The position numbers and the translations under genes were made by a program. Shown in pieces: positions 31,292-42,213 of a stretch of DNA of 64,000 nt (position 1 is the first letter of the stretch; the number at the start of each line of letters is the position of its first letter). The notes under the pieces are model-generated. The model searched no databases. It was not told where the DNA came from and was given only the letters and a program-made list of their open reading frames with translations. The DNA is taken from positions 15,419,501 to 15,483,500 of the forward strand of contig NC_068971.1 of the NCBI RefSeq assembly GCF_016808095.1, written 5' to 3'. This DNA comes from Vigna angularis (Eukaryota; Streptophyta; Magnoliopsida; Fabales; Fabaceae).

Positions 31292-34200
31292 CTAATCTTG
31301 AGAAGTGGCCCCATTTGTTGAGTCCATAGGCTCAGCTTCAGCTGACTCATCTACCTTGTCCCCTTTCTTACCTGTGATAGAAAAAACACAAGCATAGCTA
31401 TTTGTTGAGCCATTCAACACAAGGAATAATGAAATTTTAGATATGTAAATGTTGTGTTCAATAATATAAAAGTATGATACACAAGGAGTAATATAACAGC
31501 AACAAACTCTTCCAGCTACCTTTTTTCTTCTTTCCACCACCCTTTTTCTTTGTTTTTGTGCCCAAGGCTAGCCAGGCCTTAATATCAGGATCATCTATTG
31601 TTTTTGTAGGCTGCAATTCTTGGAGTGGATGAGATGTGACCCGATCCGACCCGTTTGGCATTAACAAGACTGTGAATTTGATATGTGCAACATAATCACC
31701 TGAAAAACAATTATACAAAACCTTAAATAAATGGCACTTTGGTGATGTGATTTTGCTACCAGCCAAAGGCTTTTTTTACCTGGCTTTTCATGCAGAACAG
31801 GATATGGCTGCAATAGCTCATGGTTGACACATTCAACTAAACCCAGACGAGCTCTTTTCTCTTCCAAAGCCCTGTACAAAACAAACGAAATTTTAAGAGA
31901 AATGGAAAGGATCAGAATTAGAACACCAGTAGAAGCAGTGTAAAAATTTAAAGGTTACCTAGCAGAAAATGGCATAATTGGAAATTTCTGACTGATTTCA
32001 CTGAAGATGAACCTAGATGCTTTCATCTTCAAGTGATAACTCTTATCAACAGCCCTCTTATAGATGGTTGTCTGCTTCTCATCCAACAACTTGGGCTGCA
32101 AGACAAGGGGAATTAATTTCTTGCGTATGGTATGATATACCATTCTATTAAATATGTTCATATAACTAACCCACCTTGCCATCCCCTGTGCTTGTTACTA
32201 TATCAATTGCATAAACTTCGTTCTCCTCAAACTCTGCTTCATCAACCCTTGTTTCCGGATTAGACAAACTGAGCACAACCTTATTCCCATCAATAACAAA
32301 CTGCTTCATTTGGTGGCTGAGAACACCCTCAACAATTTTACAGTCATAGGCAGCAGCAACCTTTTGAATTGCTTCAGTTACATCCTTGTTCTGTAAAAAA
32401 TAATTTGATTAAAAAACAGAATGAGCATCTCCTTCTAAAAATAAGGTCATTTATGGATATGAATAATGGGTTGAATATGCCGTTTCCATCTTTTCTATTT
32501 CTATAAACAATAGTGATAAGTAATAATTTCTATAGGGTATTATTATGTTGGCTATACTAGACAAGTGTACTGCAATAAAAATATAAACAAGCACAACCAT
32601 GAAACTATTTTCAGTCAATTCTAGTAAACCGATATGATATTGATCACCTCAGCAAAGTTGCCTTTGTTAAAGCTTTAATGTTGCTACAAATATTAGAATC
32701 AAGATAGATATACACAGACAAGACCAACAAGAGAGGCCAATTACAATAACATTAAAAGAATAATAATAGGATTAAAGACAGGTAAATAATAATTAATGTT
32801 TTAAATAGAGCACGCTGTTGGCTATACTAGACAAGAGCACTGACGGTATATAATCAGCACAACCATGAAACTATTCTCAGCCAATTCCTAGTATCGGCAA
32901 CAGGGAAAAGAGGAAACCACTTTAGTACTGATCACCTCGGCAAAGTTGCCTTACAAATTTAATATTTTGCTAAAATATCAGAATGCAGACATACATTGAC
33001 AACGCTAACAAGAGAGGCAAATTACAGTAACATAAAGATGTATATTAAGGCATTATGTTTTGTTGGCTATACTAGACAGGTGTGCTGATTATATAAATCA
33101 GCACAGCATGAATCTATTTTCAGCCAATTCTAGTATCAGCAACAGGGAAAAGAGGAAACCAATTTGTACTGATCACCTCGGCAAAGTTGCCTTACAAATT
33201 TAATTTTTTGCTAAAAAATCAGAATTCAGACATACATTAACAACGCTAACAATAGAGGCAAATTACAGTAACATAAAGATGTATATTAAGGCACTATGTT
33301 TTATTGGCTATACTAGACAGGTGTGCTGAATATATAAATCAGCACAGCATGAATCTATTTTCAGCCAATTCTAGTATCAGCAAGAAGGAAAAGAGGAAAC
33401 CAATTTGGTACTGATCACCTCGGCAAAGTTGCCTTACAAATTTAATTTTTAGCTAAAAAATCAGAATGCAGATATATATGGACAACGCTAACAAGAGAGG
33501 CAAATTACAGTAACAAAAATGTTTATTAAAGCACTATGTTTTGTTGGCTATACCAGGCGAGTGTGCTGACTATATAAATCAGCACAGCATGAAACTATTT
33601 CCAGCCAATTCTAGTATCAGCAACAGGGAAAAGAGGAAACCAATTTGGTATTGATCACCTCGGCAAAGTTGCCTTACAAATTTATATTTTGCTAAAAAAT
33701 CAGAATTCACACATACATTGACAACGCTAACAGGAGAGGCAAATTACAGAAACATAAAAATGTTTATTAAGGCACTATGTTTTGTTGGCTATGCTAGACA
33801 GGTGTGCTGACTATATAAATCAGCACAGCATGAAACTATTTCCAGCCAATTCTAGTATCAGCAACAGGGAAAAGAGGAAACCAATTTGGTACTGATCACC
33901 TTGGCAAAGTTGCCTTTAATATCAAGACATTAAACAGGTGAAGAAAACCTTAAACCTTTAACATAACCATATTTAGCATAAAAAATAGAAACTGGCATAT
34001 TTCACATTACATGAACCATCCTAGATTGCACATATTCTTTCCTGGTGTACTAATCAGTCAGTCAGGTATATATAGAACAGAGTATGAACAACTCTATCAG
34101 TGTAACTATGACAGAAATAGGCATCATTGAACTTTATCCATAGCCTACGATCTCGTCATCAAATAGAGATAAGTTCATACAGTTCAATATGATATTATGG

Positions 34201-35797
34201 ACCAGAGTAAGACATTTTGAAGAGGTGATATGGAGAGAACAATGAAATCCCGTTCATAATTTTTCTAAATTTCATCCCAGTTAAAAAGTGTTTCATGACA
34301 GTGGATGACAGGATACATCATGCAGGTAAAATAACAAAAAAATGCAAACAAAATCAACAATTCTCTGTCAGTGTAACTATGACAGAAACAGGCTTCATTG
34401 GAATTTATCCGTAGCCAATAATTTCTTCATCATACAGAGATAAATTGTTCAAGAGCAATATATTATAAATCAAATCAAGATAATTTTAAGAAAACGTAGA
34501 AAAGTGGAAAAATTTATATTCAGAGTTTTTAGCAACGATTTCAATCACAATAACAAATCAAGTCTTCAAAAAAATTCAATAATAACATTCATTATACATG
34601 ACACAGTACCAACACTACCAGTAAAAAAATAAATGACCTCTATCAGTGTAACTATGACAATTAAGCTTCACCGGAGTTTATCCATAGCTCATAACAGTTT
34701 ACATCATTTAGAGATCAAAATCAACATGGCACACACTAAGGCAAAGAAGAACCTTCCATCAAGCAACACAGATAACCAACGTAATTTCTCTACAAATTAA
34801 ACAAGGTTAACTGCTTATATATTATATGAACTTACACCTATCAAACAAAGGCACAGTAAAAAAGGGTAACATGTTGTGAAACAAAAGCAAACCACCAATG
34901 AAATACAACCACAATAAAAACTAGTTACAAATGTTTACCTTCTTTCCTGGTCTGACAAGCCGCAAGGCCACCTCTGCAGCAGTATTTGCAGCGGCAATGA
35001 CATCGGCTGCCCTTCCTGTAACAGGACCATCCTGAAGTACATGGGTGTGAGCCACCGCAGCAATGAAACCATCTATATGACAAGCCATGTCACTGCAAAC
35101 AACCAATGAAACAATCTTCAATGTCCAAATAATAGCAAAAAACACAGAATCCATTTCCCCACAAATAATCACAAATTCAAGCACTGAAAATCTTACATTT
35201 TCAATATATCACCTTCTTCCAAAACTGCCTCGTCACTGGCTAGTGGGGAGAAATGGCAAACAACGTTGTTTACTGATAAACATGTTGGAAAAGCAACACC
35301 TCTCTCAATCTTCCTCTTCACATTCTTGTACACATTTCCAGTTTGTCTACACAGACAAAAAAGCTAACCCTATGAGAAAAATTCTACAAATATATATATA
35401 AAAAAAAAAAACTCAAAGGCAATGCTCTATGGTATAAGAATAAACAAAAGCTTACTCTCTGATATATGAATCCCCTTTCTCACAAATGTCCACAATTTTT
35501 GTCTTAGGTTTGCATTCTGAAATAACTAACCTCAAGGCCTCTGAAAAAACAGCAATGATGTTTTTGAAATCGTATAAATGTATATATAAAGAACGGAACT
35601 TCAATTGGATTCCAACAAAAAGAAAAATGCATGGACAAGGTAGAAAATAACAAAAATCTAAACAGTTTGAGAAAACAAAAAGACATTGAGAAAGTGAGAA
35701 ACACACTATTAACGATCTCAGCAGCTGTCTTGTATTTCGTTACCACTTCGGCAGAAGAGAGATCCAACTCCTTCTCCTCCCTTTCTTCGTCCGACAT
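31292..35797 (-). CDS. EBP1: EBP1 (PA2G4 homologue), copy 2, nine coding exons
   Basis: Coding exons on the minus strand: 35797-35707, 35540-35456, 35346-35197, 35092-34939, 32390-32175, 32095-31959, 31871-31780, 31699-31520 and 31371-31292. Total 1185 nt, 394 residues, all GT-AG introns, and every exon is equal in length to copy 1. The first 30 residues are identical to copy 1. Visible substitutions are mild: KALRL for KALKL, LQDGPV for [14 protein letters not shown] for [14 protein letters not shown] for ESVEAE, and GATSQD for GATPQD. No stop or frameshift is seen, so both copies look functional. D110 is kept and position 121 is Ala, as in copy 1. The exon 1 donor is GTGTGT instead of GTATGT. 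Intron 4 (32391-34938) also carries snoRNA-like units. Confidence 0.95.
32543..32663 (-). ncRNA. Degenerate H/ACA-like unit 1 (EBP1 copy 2)
   Basis: Lacks the segment that holds the right strand of the 5' pocket (no AACAGGGAAAAGAGG), so the 5' guide is lost. The ACA end and part of hairpin 2 remain. Probably a dead copy. Confidence 0.4.
32813..32951 (-). ncRNA. Box H/ACA snoRNA-like unit 2 (EBP1 copy 2)
   Basis: 5' pocket strands TTTGCC and TTTTCCCT, lower stem and H box ATACTA intact; ends CCAACAGCG. Hairpin 2 upper stem is GTGCTGA with a slightly altered partner. Confidence 0.62.
33058..33192 (-). ncRNA. Box H/ACA snoRNA-like unit 3 (EBP1 copy 2)
   Basis: Complete unit: both hairpins, H box ATACTA, ACA plus AAA tail. 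The 3' pocket right strand is CCTGTCTAGTAT, longer than in the homogenised units of copy 1. Confidence 0.68.
33299..33434 (-). ncRNA. H/ACA-like unit 4 with altered ACA box (EBP1 copy 2)
   Basis: The ACA position reads ATA (AGCCAATAAAA) and the 5' pocket strand is TTTTCCTT instead of TTTTCCCT. Both changes hit key elements, so this copy is probably inactive. Confidence 0.45.
33539..33674 (-). ncRNA. Box H/ACA snoRNA-like unit 5 (EBP1 copy 2)
   Basis: Complete; substitutions are confined to the right strand of the 3' pocket (CTCGCCTGGTAT) and the loop of hairpin 1. Confidence 0.65.
33780..33915 (-). ncRNA. Box H/ACA snoRNA-like unit 6 (EBP1 copy 2)
   Basis: Complete apart from AAGG for GAGG at the base of the upper stem of hairpin 1, which leaves one mismatch. 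H and ACA boxes intact. Confidence 0.6.
34092..34168 (-). ncRNA. Box C/D snoRNA-like unit c (EBP1 copy 2)
   Basis: Terminal stem CTCTA/TAGAG, perfect C box TGATGA (34161-34156), D box CTGA (34100-34097) and the guide GTCATAGTTAC. Its C box is better than that of the equivalent unit in copy 1 (AGATGAA). Confidence 0.75.
34361..34441 (-). ncRNA. Box C/D snoRNA-like unit b (EBP1 copy 2)
   Basis: Terminal stem of CTCTG/CAGAG or longer, C box TGATGA (34432-34427), D box CTGA (34371-34368) and the same 25S guide. Closely similar to 14924-15004; the differences lie mostly between C and C' (AATTATTGGCTACGG versus AATCATAGGCTATGG), which may affect a second guide. Confidence 0.78.
34635..34716 (-). 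ncRNA. Box C/D snoRNA-like unit a (EBP1 copy 2)
   Basis: Terminal stem GATCTCTA/TAGAGGTC, C-like box ATGATGT, D box CTGA (34646-34643), guide TTGTCATAGTTACA. The C' box (GGTGAAG) is weaker than in the equivalent unit of copy 1 (CGATGAAG). Confidence 0.7.
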
Positions 35798-35826
35798 GGT
35801 GGCACGACTATGTAGTCCTCTGACCT

Positions 35827-35987
35827 CTAAGAGACCCAAATAAGATGGGACAATAAATGAAAAAAACAACAACAAAAATCAAATCTTTATCCAGATGGGT
35901 CGTTATAAAGAATAAGAAAAACAGCACAAACAAATACCCAGATTAAAGTTTAGAAAATTGACGAATGAATCTTGAGGTAACACTCAC
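35827..35987 (-). other. 5'UTR intron of EBP1 copy 2
   Basis: Donor GTGAGTG (35987-35981) and acceptor TCTCTTAG (ending at 35827), in the same relative position as in copy 1. Confidence 0.65.
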
Positions 35988-36084
35988 CGTTAGGATGTTG
36001 TTGGGATTATGAAAGAGCAAAAGAATGAAGAAGATGAAGGCTGGGGAAATAGAAAGTCTTGTCGAACCAAACGGTGGCTCTGTG

Positions 36085-36180
36085 CAACTAGGGTTACAGC
36101 CACAGAGACAGCTTTGGCTTATATAGGATTTTTCATTTTCGTAAGAATACAAACCTTTTGAGTAGGGTTTTTACACTCCA
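36085..36180 (-). promoter_or_regulatory. Core promoter of EBP1 copy 2: TATA box and teloboxes
   Basis: Minus strand: AAACCCTA (36170-36163), TATA box CTATATAA (36126-36119) and AACCCTAG (36095-36088). The spacing equals that of copy 1, but the TATA box is a better match here. Similarity between the two gene flanks is lost soon after this block. Confidence 0.65.
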
Positions 36181-37250
36181 TTTCTTGCCTTAGTTTATTT
36201 ATTTGTTTTAATTTTATATTTTTATATTTTATATATTTATAATGTAGTTCATTACTCTTTTGCTACTCGGGAACGGTAATAATTCTGCAACCAAGAACAA
36301 GTTAATAATATTACTGGATTGATAGCAGCAGAAAATTTTTTATTTCTATCATTAGATATAAATATATTTTTTATTTAATTAATAATAATTTAAATTATTT
36401 CTGATATTTATAATTTAGTAGAATACACATAAATTTTATTACATACTAAGTAAGATTTAATATATTAAAGATAAAATTGGTATTAATTTAAATGTATAAT
36501 ATTCATATGTCTGAAATTAGAATAACATTAATAATTATTCTTTTCTCTTTTTATTTTATTTTATGATATATGTTTATGAATTTTTATACTACAGTATATT
36601 TGTCTAGTTAAGAAATAGAATAAATTACATTAATACTTCCATATTATAAGTTCTAAATAAAAAAGAATATAATAGAAATTCAATCACATAACTTTCACAG
36701 TTACTATAATCAACATAAAGATTTCGATAGCTCATTCATATATAAATAACTTTAAACACAACATTTGGATGACTTATATAATGGTTAGTTCTTAAAAATC
36801 ATGCATTTACCATTACTCAAACAAGGTGTGTTTTGGCCAAAGATGAGGGACACTAGGAGTTGTCCCTAAGGAGACTATGGGAATTGACATCGAAAACTTC
36901 AACTATGCTCTTTAGGAGAACAACGGAGAGTGGTGCGTCTTAGCCAAAGGTAAGGAGGCTATGGGAGTTGACCTTGAGGATTCCAACATTGGTCTTTAGG
37001 AGAGCACTAAGGAGTGGTGCATATCGACCAAAGGTGAGGGGGTTCTAGGAGCTTACCATAAGGACTCTAATTATGGTCTTTCAGAGAGTAGTAGCGAATG
37101 GTGGACTCAACACAGTTATACCATAGGTGAAATTTTCGTGAAAGCTCTCTTGGAGAGTGTGGGTAGTGACACTTGCATACTTCGCCGATAAGTTTATATG
37201 TAAGTTTAGTTATTATGCTTTCTTTTAAGTTAACTCACCCTTACATGTTC
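36181..37250. other. Intergenic DNA with a short tandem repeat
   Basis: No gene. AT-rich to about 36830, then three imperfect copies of a unit of about 85-105 bp starting CCAAAGRTRAGG at 36838, 36943 and 37028. The unit includes CTATGGGA-TTGAC and TGGTCTTTAGGAGAG. Confidence 0.6.
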
Positions 37251-38095
37251 ATGATTGTGGTTTCCACCTTTAATGGTCATATGACTTGTGTTTGGAGGCA
37301 AATTTAGGGATGCGGGAGCTCTTCTCTTTAGTTTCTAGGGTTTTTCTATCTCTTTCAATCTATTGTACACCTAGTTTCTTCATGATGATAAAGAACTAAT
37401 CTTATTTGTTGTTGTGGAAGATGTAACCTCTAAACTCTCATGTATTTGAATTGATTCCAATTTATATATGCTTCTTTCATTAATTGTTAGGGTTATTCTT
37501 CTTTGCTCTATGCTTGTTATGTTTAACTCATTCATGACATGATTATTGGTTTTCGTGATATGGACACATACGGGGAAACCTATATCTGGAGAATTTTCTC
37601 CCAAAAGCAGTATTGCCTAGACATAGGGATATGAATTTTGGTCATCTTAAGCTTCCAATCGTAATGCAAAATTAATTGCTAGTGATACAAGACATTGTGA
37701 TCTAGTAATTAAGGATAGACTTTTTTCGCCGAGACATCGGGTTCTAAGTATTTTAGAAAGTGATGTTAACAATTAATAAAGAAGAACAATTCATATATGC
37801 GTGAGAGTAAAGATGGTGAAATCTAACCCCCAACAACATACTCATCTCATATTATCAACATCATCCATTTATTCTTGTGTTTAGCCTCAATTGATCAAAT
37901 TACATTCATGTTTATTTATATTGCATTTGCATTCAAAACCCCAAAAATTGTTCTTAAGTCTTAATTCGTTAAGCAATTACACAACTGTTTAGTGCCGTGA
38001 GTCCTCTAGGATATGATACTTGGTCTTACCATTTTATATTACTTGATACGATTCGGTACACTTGCCGACATCTTAATAGTAACATCCTGAACGAA
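37250..38095 (+). repeat. Athila-like LTR fragment, second copy
   Basis: From 37316 it matches the LTR at 3520-4065, then continues through AACCCCAAAAATTG and GTGCCGTGAGTCC to GATTCGGTACACTTGCC, the usual end of such LTRs. It is diverged from the first copy, so it is an independent old insertion. No coding part is attached. Confidence 0.62.
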
Positions 38096-40915
38096 TGCTA
38101 CATTTAACAACTCAACGCTGCTCCTCCTTAGATCCTATGTTATGTTCTGTTTTAGTGGAAATCACGATCATTGTAGGTAGATAATACCAACACATAAAAG
38201 CAAATAAGGTAAGTTAGAGATATTTTAAAACTTATAAGTTTTAAATAAAAAAAATATACTAGAAATTCAAAAAGTAACCACATAACTTCATAATTCCTAC
38301 AATTGACATCTAAACATAAAGATTTTCATAGCTCATCATATATAAATAACCATGACACAACCTCTAGAGTAATGGTGTACTCACTAGTTCCTATAGATCA
38401 TACACTTGTCATTACTCAATCACTCATGCCTATCAAAAGTTACATTTATAACATGTTTGAGCCTTCTCCCGATCCATAGAGCATGATAGGGTAAATTCTA
38501 TATCTAACGAGTTTGACCACTACCAATACTTTATATATGAATCCCATTGACTCTCACAACTAGTTATTTTCACTTATATGAATATAATTACTAGTAGATT
38601 CAAGATTATCTTGTTCCAGCCCCTATCGTCGATACTCCCCCACACAAAAACCAACTTACTGTAGTATTCTCACCATAGGAATAACTACCTCATAATCCAA
38701 ATCACATACATTTCAATTGGTAATAAACTTTATCGATATAGCACAACCACAAGAAAACTAGCAAACACAATGTATCTCACTTAGCTCCTTCATCACATTC
38801 TTTAAAATTTCTTAAATCATAACACACTTTCATACATATGTACTTTAATTCAATTAAAACTCATATCATAACATAAGTCACTTATTGTTTATTTTAAATT
38901 ACAAGCTAAGAATTCATCATTTATTTTCTATTGTATTAGCATAACATTCAAATACTATATTTCAAATAATTAGATCAAGATGGTAAAAAAACTTCTCTAA
39001 CTATAAACGTCTAATGACAGATCCCTATGATTACAATAAAGATTGACATGTCTGAGATAAGTTGTAAAAATTTTAGCTTGCTCCAACGATTAATGAAGAG
39101 GGAATCCCAATTTTCCCAAGATGACTCAGTGTTGGAAATAAGGTGGTGCCTAACAAGTTAGTGAATTCACTATTTTGGTTGCGCCCAACAATACTAAAGT
39201 ACCGTCCAACACTAGCCAAGTCAGTGGCTCTTGTCCAACTAGTGCCCAACAACACTATAGTGGCGCCTAACGTTGCATCAGATATTTTAACTTCCTCTTT
39301 AAGTTTTAATTTAGCAATTTGACTTTTCTTAAGTTATTCTCCACTTAATAAAATTCATAATGTTTTAATAAATCAATCAAAGGTCTCATAAAGAAGCTCC
39401 TATAAACAACAAAACTCTAGATTTCACAAGATAAAATCACCCTTTGACACCAATCTAATTAAACTCCCCTATCTTTAAAGAAATCCTACAATAATAAATT
39501 GATTACACACTCATTATTGTCATCTTATAAACACAATTAATTAATCCTTCAATTACATATATCATTTATATCTAAATTCATCAATTTAGCCAGTTCAATT
39601 AAAATTGACCCATTAAAGACTAAAACACTATTCTACCTATTCATTTCCCAACTTCACAACTCAGATATCAAACTCAACACACAACATAATTTTCTCATTT
39701 AATCCCTCATCACACATCAACCTGATCAATTAATTTCCACGTGCCTAGTATCAAAGTTCACAGTTTTAATCAAATCACACCACAAATTCATAACTCAAGC
39801 ATCAATTTAATCAATTTCCTCATACATGTATAATTACCACTCTAAAACAATTTCATTCACTAAATTCATAATAAATTATCATCATACATATTACAGTTCA
39901 TTAATCCTTAATAAGAATTAACTTTAAAAATAGTTTCCCTTACTTGCTTAGGAGCAACACCAAGGTCTTTCATTTCTAAGCATTCTTAAACACTAAGATG
40001 GGCAGAAACCGCATAAAGAATATGCAAATCAACAATGCGATCACGCCCTAAGGATCCTAATTAGACAGAGAATCCTTAGAAAACCCCAAACCCCCACATA
40101 CAAAAGCAAATTGCTCTACATGCATACAAAGCCCCCAAATCAACTCTAAAAAGGTTAAAAGGAGAAATTAGTATTTTCCACGATTAGATCAGATAGAATT
40201 GTAGCTCTCACCGATAGGAGTTATACAATGCTTTTTGATCTTCAACTAGGGGAGCAGAGTGTGAGGGAGTTTAAACAGAATGTAAAAAATTATAGAAAAA
40301 TGGTTTCAAAAGAGATAATATGTTTTAAGATAATGAAATTCATTTATAATAAAACTATTTATACTAAAACCTTTTGTTATTAAAATAATTAAGTGTCACC
40401 ATTTTAAAACCTCTATCAATCCTCCTAAAGTACTATTTTCTAGGTTCTCCCACTTTTTCTCCATTTATTTCAATTTTAATTTTTCATGTCTCTCAATTTT
40501 TAATTTTATTTGAGTTTATTTATTTTTTATTTATTTTGTTTTGTTTTCTTTTTAGTTTATTATTTTCAATTAATCTTGTTTTCTATTTTTTTATTTTTTT
40601 ATTTAGTTTACTATTTTAAATTCTTGTCATTTTCTAGTTTTAATTTTTCAATTAAATTCTACTAATTTCAATTTATGATCTTAATTTCTATTGTGGTTTA
40701 TTTAATGAGTAGTATGCAATTTGGTTAAGCTTGTTTATCCATTAATAACATTTAGTCTCTATCAATGTTTGTTAATTTTTTATTTTATAATCTAGTTAAT
40801 CCATCCATGTTTCTTTCTATTTTAATTTAATTGTTGTTGTCTTTAGGTTAGCCATTGAATTTTGATATGACCAATTTAGGGACTTTTAATCCCTTAAATC
40901 ATACTCCTTCTATAT
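38096..40915. other. AT-rich DNA without a supported gene
   Basis: No coding region or RNA gene seen. Around 39145-39275 a short, diverged word (GTGGCGCCTAAC, TGCGCCCAACAA, TAGTGCCCAACAA) repeats several times and resembles GC-rich repeats of legume LTRs. From about 40440 to 40680 the plus strand is very T-rich. Confidence 0.4.
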
Positions 40916-41650
40916 CTTAACTTGTTTAGAGAGGACATGAAGCAATTGACTTATTATAAAAGGTATTCTTAGACCCCATAATCAATCTAACTTATATTGA
41001 TAAACTTGACATAATAAATCCAACTAATTATGACAAGTCCATTAATATTTGTAGTAAGTCCAACTTATTATGACAGGTCTAAGAATACATGTTATAATAA
41101 GTCACTTACTTTGACATATATTCATAAACATGGTATAGTAACTAAGTATTTTTATTTTACTTTATAATTTTTTCTCCATTCACAATAATATTACCTACAC
41201 ATAATAATATGCAATTTCTAAATGAAACAACCTCATTGACTTACTTTATCTAAAAAAAACTTCAAATTGTAATTTTGATTTGATATATGATTTGGATCAC
41301 AAAACATTAAGCTCGAGTTATCATCTAAGTCATAATTTAACACCACTACAAAATTTAAAAAATCAGTAATTTACATTATCAAAATTACTTGAAACTAATT
41401 TTCAACTAAATCACAAAATTAATTATCATTTGGAGACAAACTTTTGCTTGAAAATGGATTGTCGTGATAGTATGATACTTAGATTGGTCTATGTGCCCAT
41501 AGTTTTTTTCAAAACTTTGTATAAGTTCATACTTATAAAACAAGAGATAAAAAATCAATGTAAACATGTTTTACTATAGTCATTGTCAAATTTAACAACC
41601 ACACGATTATTGTTTAAATGCCAAAATGCAATACACTTAAATGGTGCATA
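40916..41650. mobile_element. Remnant of an older CACTA family, left part
   Basis: Contains several copies of a palindromic word, best AATAAGTCCAACTTATT or its variants (40940-41115), as in subterminal repeats of CACTA elements. The following AT-rich block (41140-41350) is homologous to 56370-56600. The younger CACTA element at 41651 is inserted next to it. Confidence 0.5.
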
Positions 41651-41679
41651 CACTAGTGTAAAAAGGGCTATAGACGTCC

Positions 41680-41995
41680 GTTCTTTGGGCCTTTTGACGT
41701 CCGACGTTCCCTCGATGTTTATGCGGGTGACGTCTATGTAGACGTCCGTTGTGTCAGGCCGGACGTTTATATAGACGTCCGTGGTGTGAGGCCAGACATT
41801 TATATAGACGTCCGCTATGTCAGGCCGGACGTTTACATAGACGTCCGCTGTGAACCCTCGGACGTTCATATACACGTCCGACGCCTCTCCCCCTGGACGT
41901 CCACTTGGCTGAATTGTTAGTGGTAGGGTCTGGGGGGTTGGACGTCCGTTAGTGCACTGCCGGACGTCTATAGACGTCCGAATATGCACTAACAG
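41680..41995. repeat. Left subterminal ACGTCC repeats of the CACTA element
   Basis: Short-spaced copies of GACGTCCG or GGACGTTTA in both orientations, for example around TATAGACGTCCG. In En/Spm the subterminal repeats bind the element's regulatory protein; the same role is inferred here. An apparent minus-strand reading frame over this stretch (VYINVRPDT repeats) is just translated repeat. Confidence 0.75.
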
Positions 41996-42213
41996 ATGTC
42001 TACTGGGCGTTTTTTTTTAAAAATTGATTTATTTTTTCAATAAAACCACACCTGAAAAGCAGAAAAATGTCCCAGAATAATTTTGTAATAATACAAATAT
42101 GCGTTTCATATAAACAAAGTTCTACATAATGTGGAGTTCAATCCACTACCAAAACTATCAACATAAAACTTAAACTAAAACTAAACAATGTTCCATAAGA
42201 AATAAAACTATTC

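Larger units (their letters stand above)
32543..33915 (-). repeat. Tandem array, about 241-bp period, H/ACA-like units
   Basis: Anchor AGYCAATTC recurs at 32612, 32879, 33122, 33363, 33603 and 33844, giving spacings of 267, 243, 241, 240 and 241 bp. The last four units are similar to one another including spacer (CTTACAAATTTA...CAACGCTAACA). The same cores in copy 1 recur every 263 bp. Confidence 0.9.
32391..34938 (-). other. Intron 4 of EBP1 copy 2, snoRNA host intron (2548 bp)
   Basis: Same position and phase as in copy 1 and same cargo order: three C/D-like units near the 5' end, then a tandem H/ACA-like array. Spacers between units differ strongly from copy 1, whereas the unit cores are well conserved. 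Confidence 0.8.

Noticed and set aside
41555..41989. 144-codon minus-strand frame with DVYINVRP repeats
   Set aside because: Repetitive translation of the CACTA subterminal ACGTCC words, not a protein gene.
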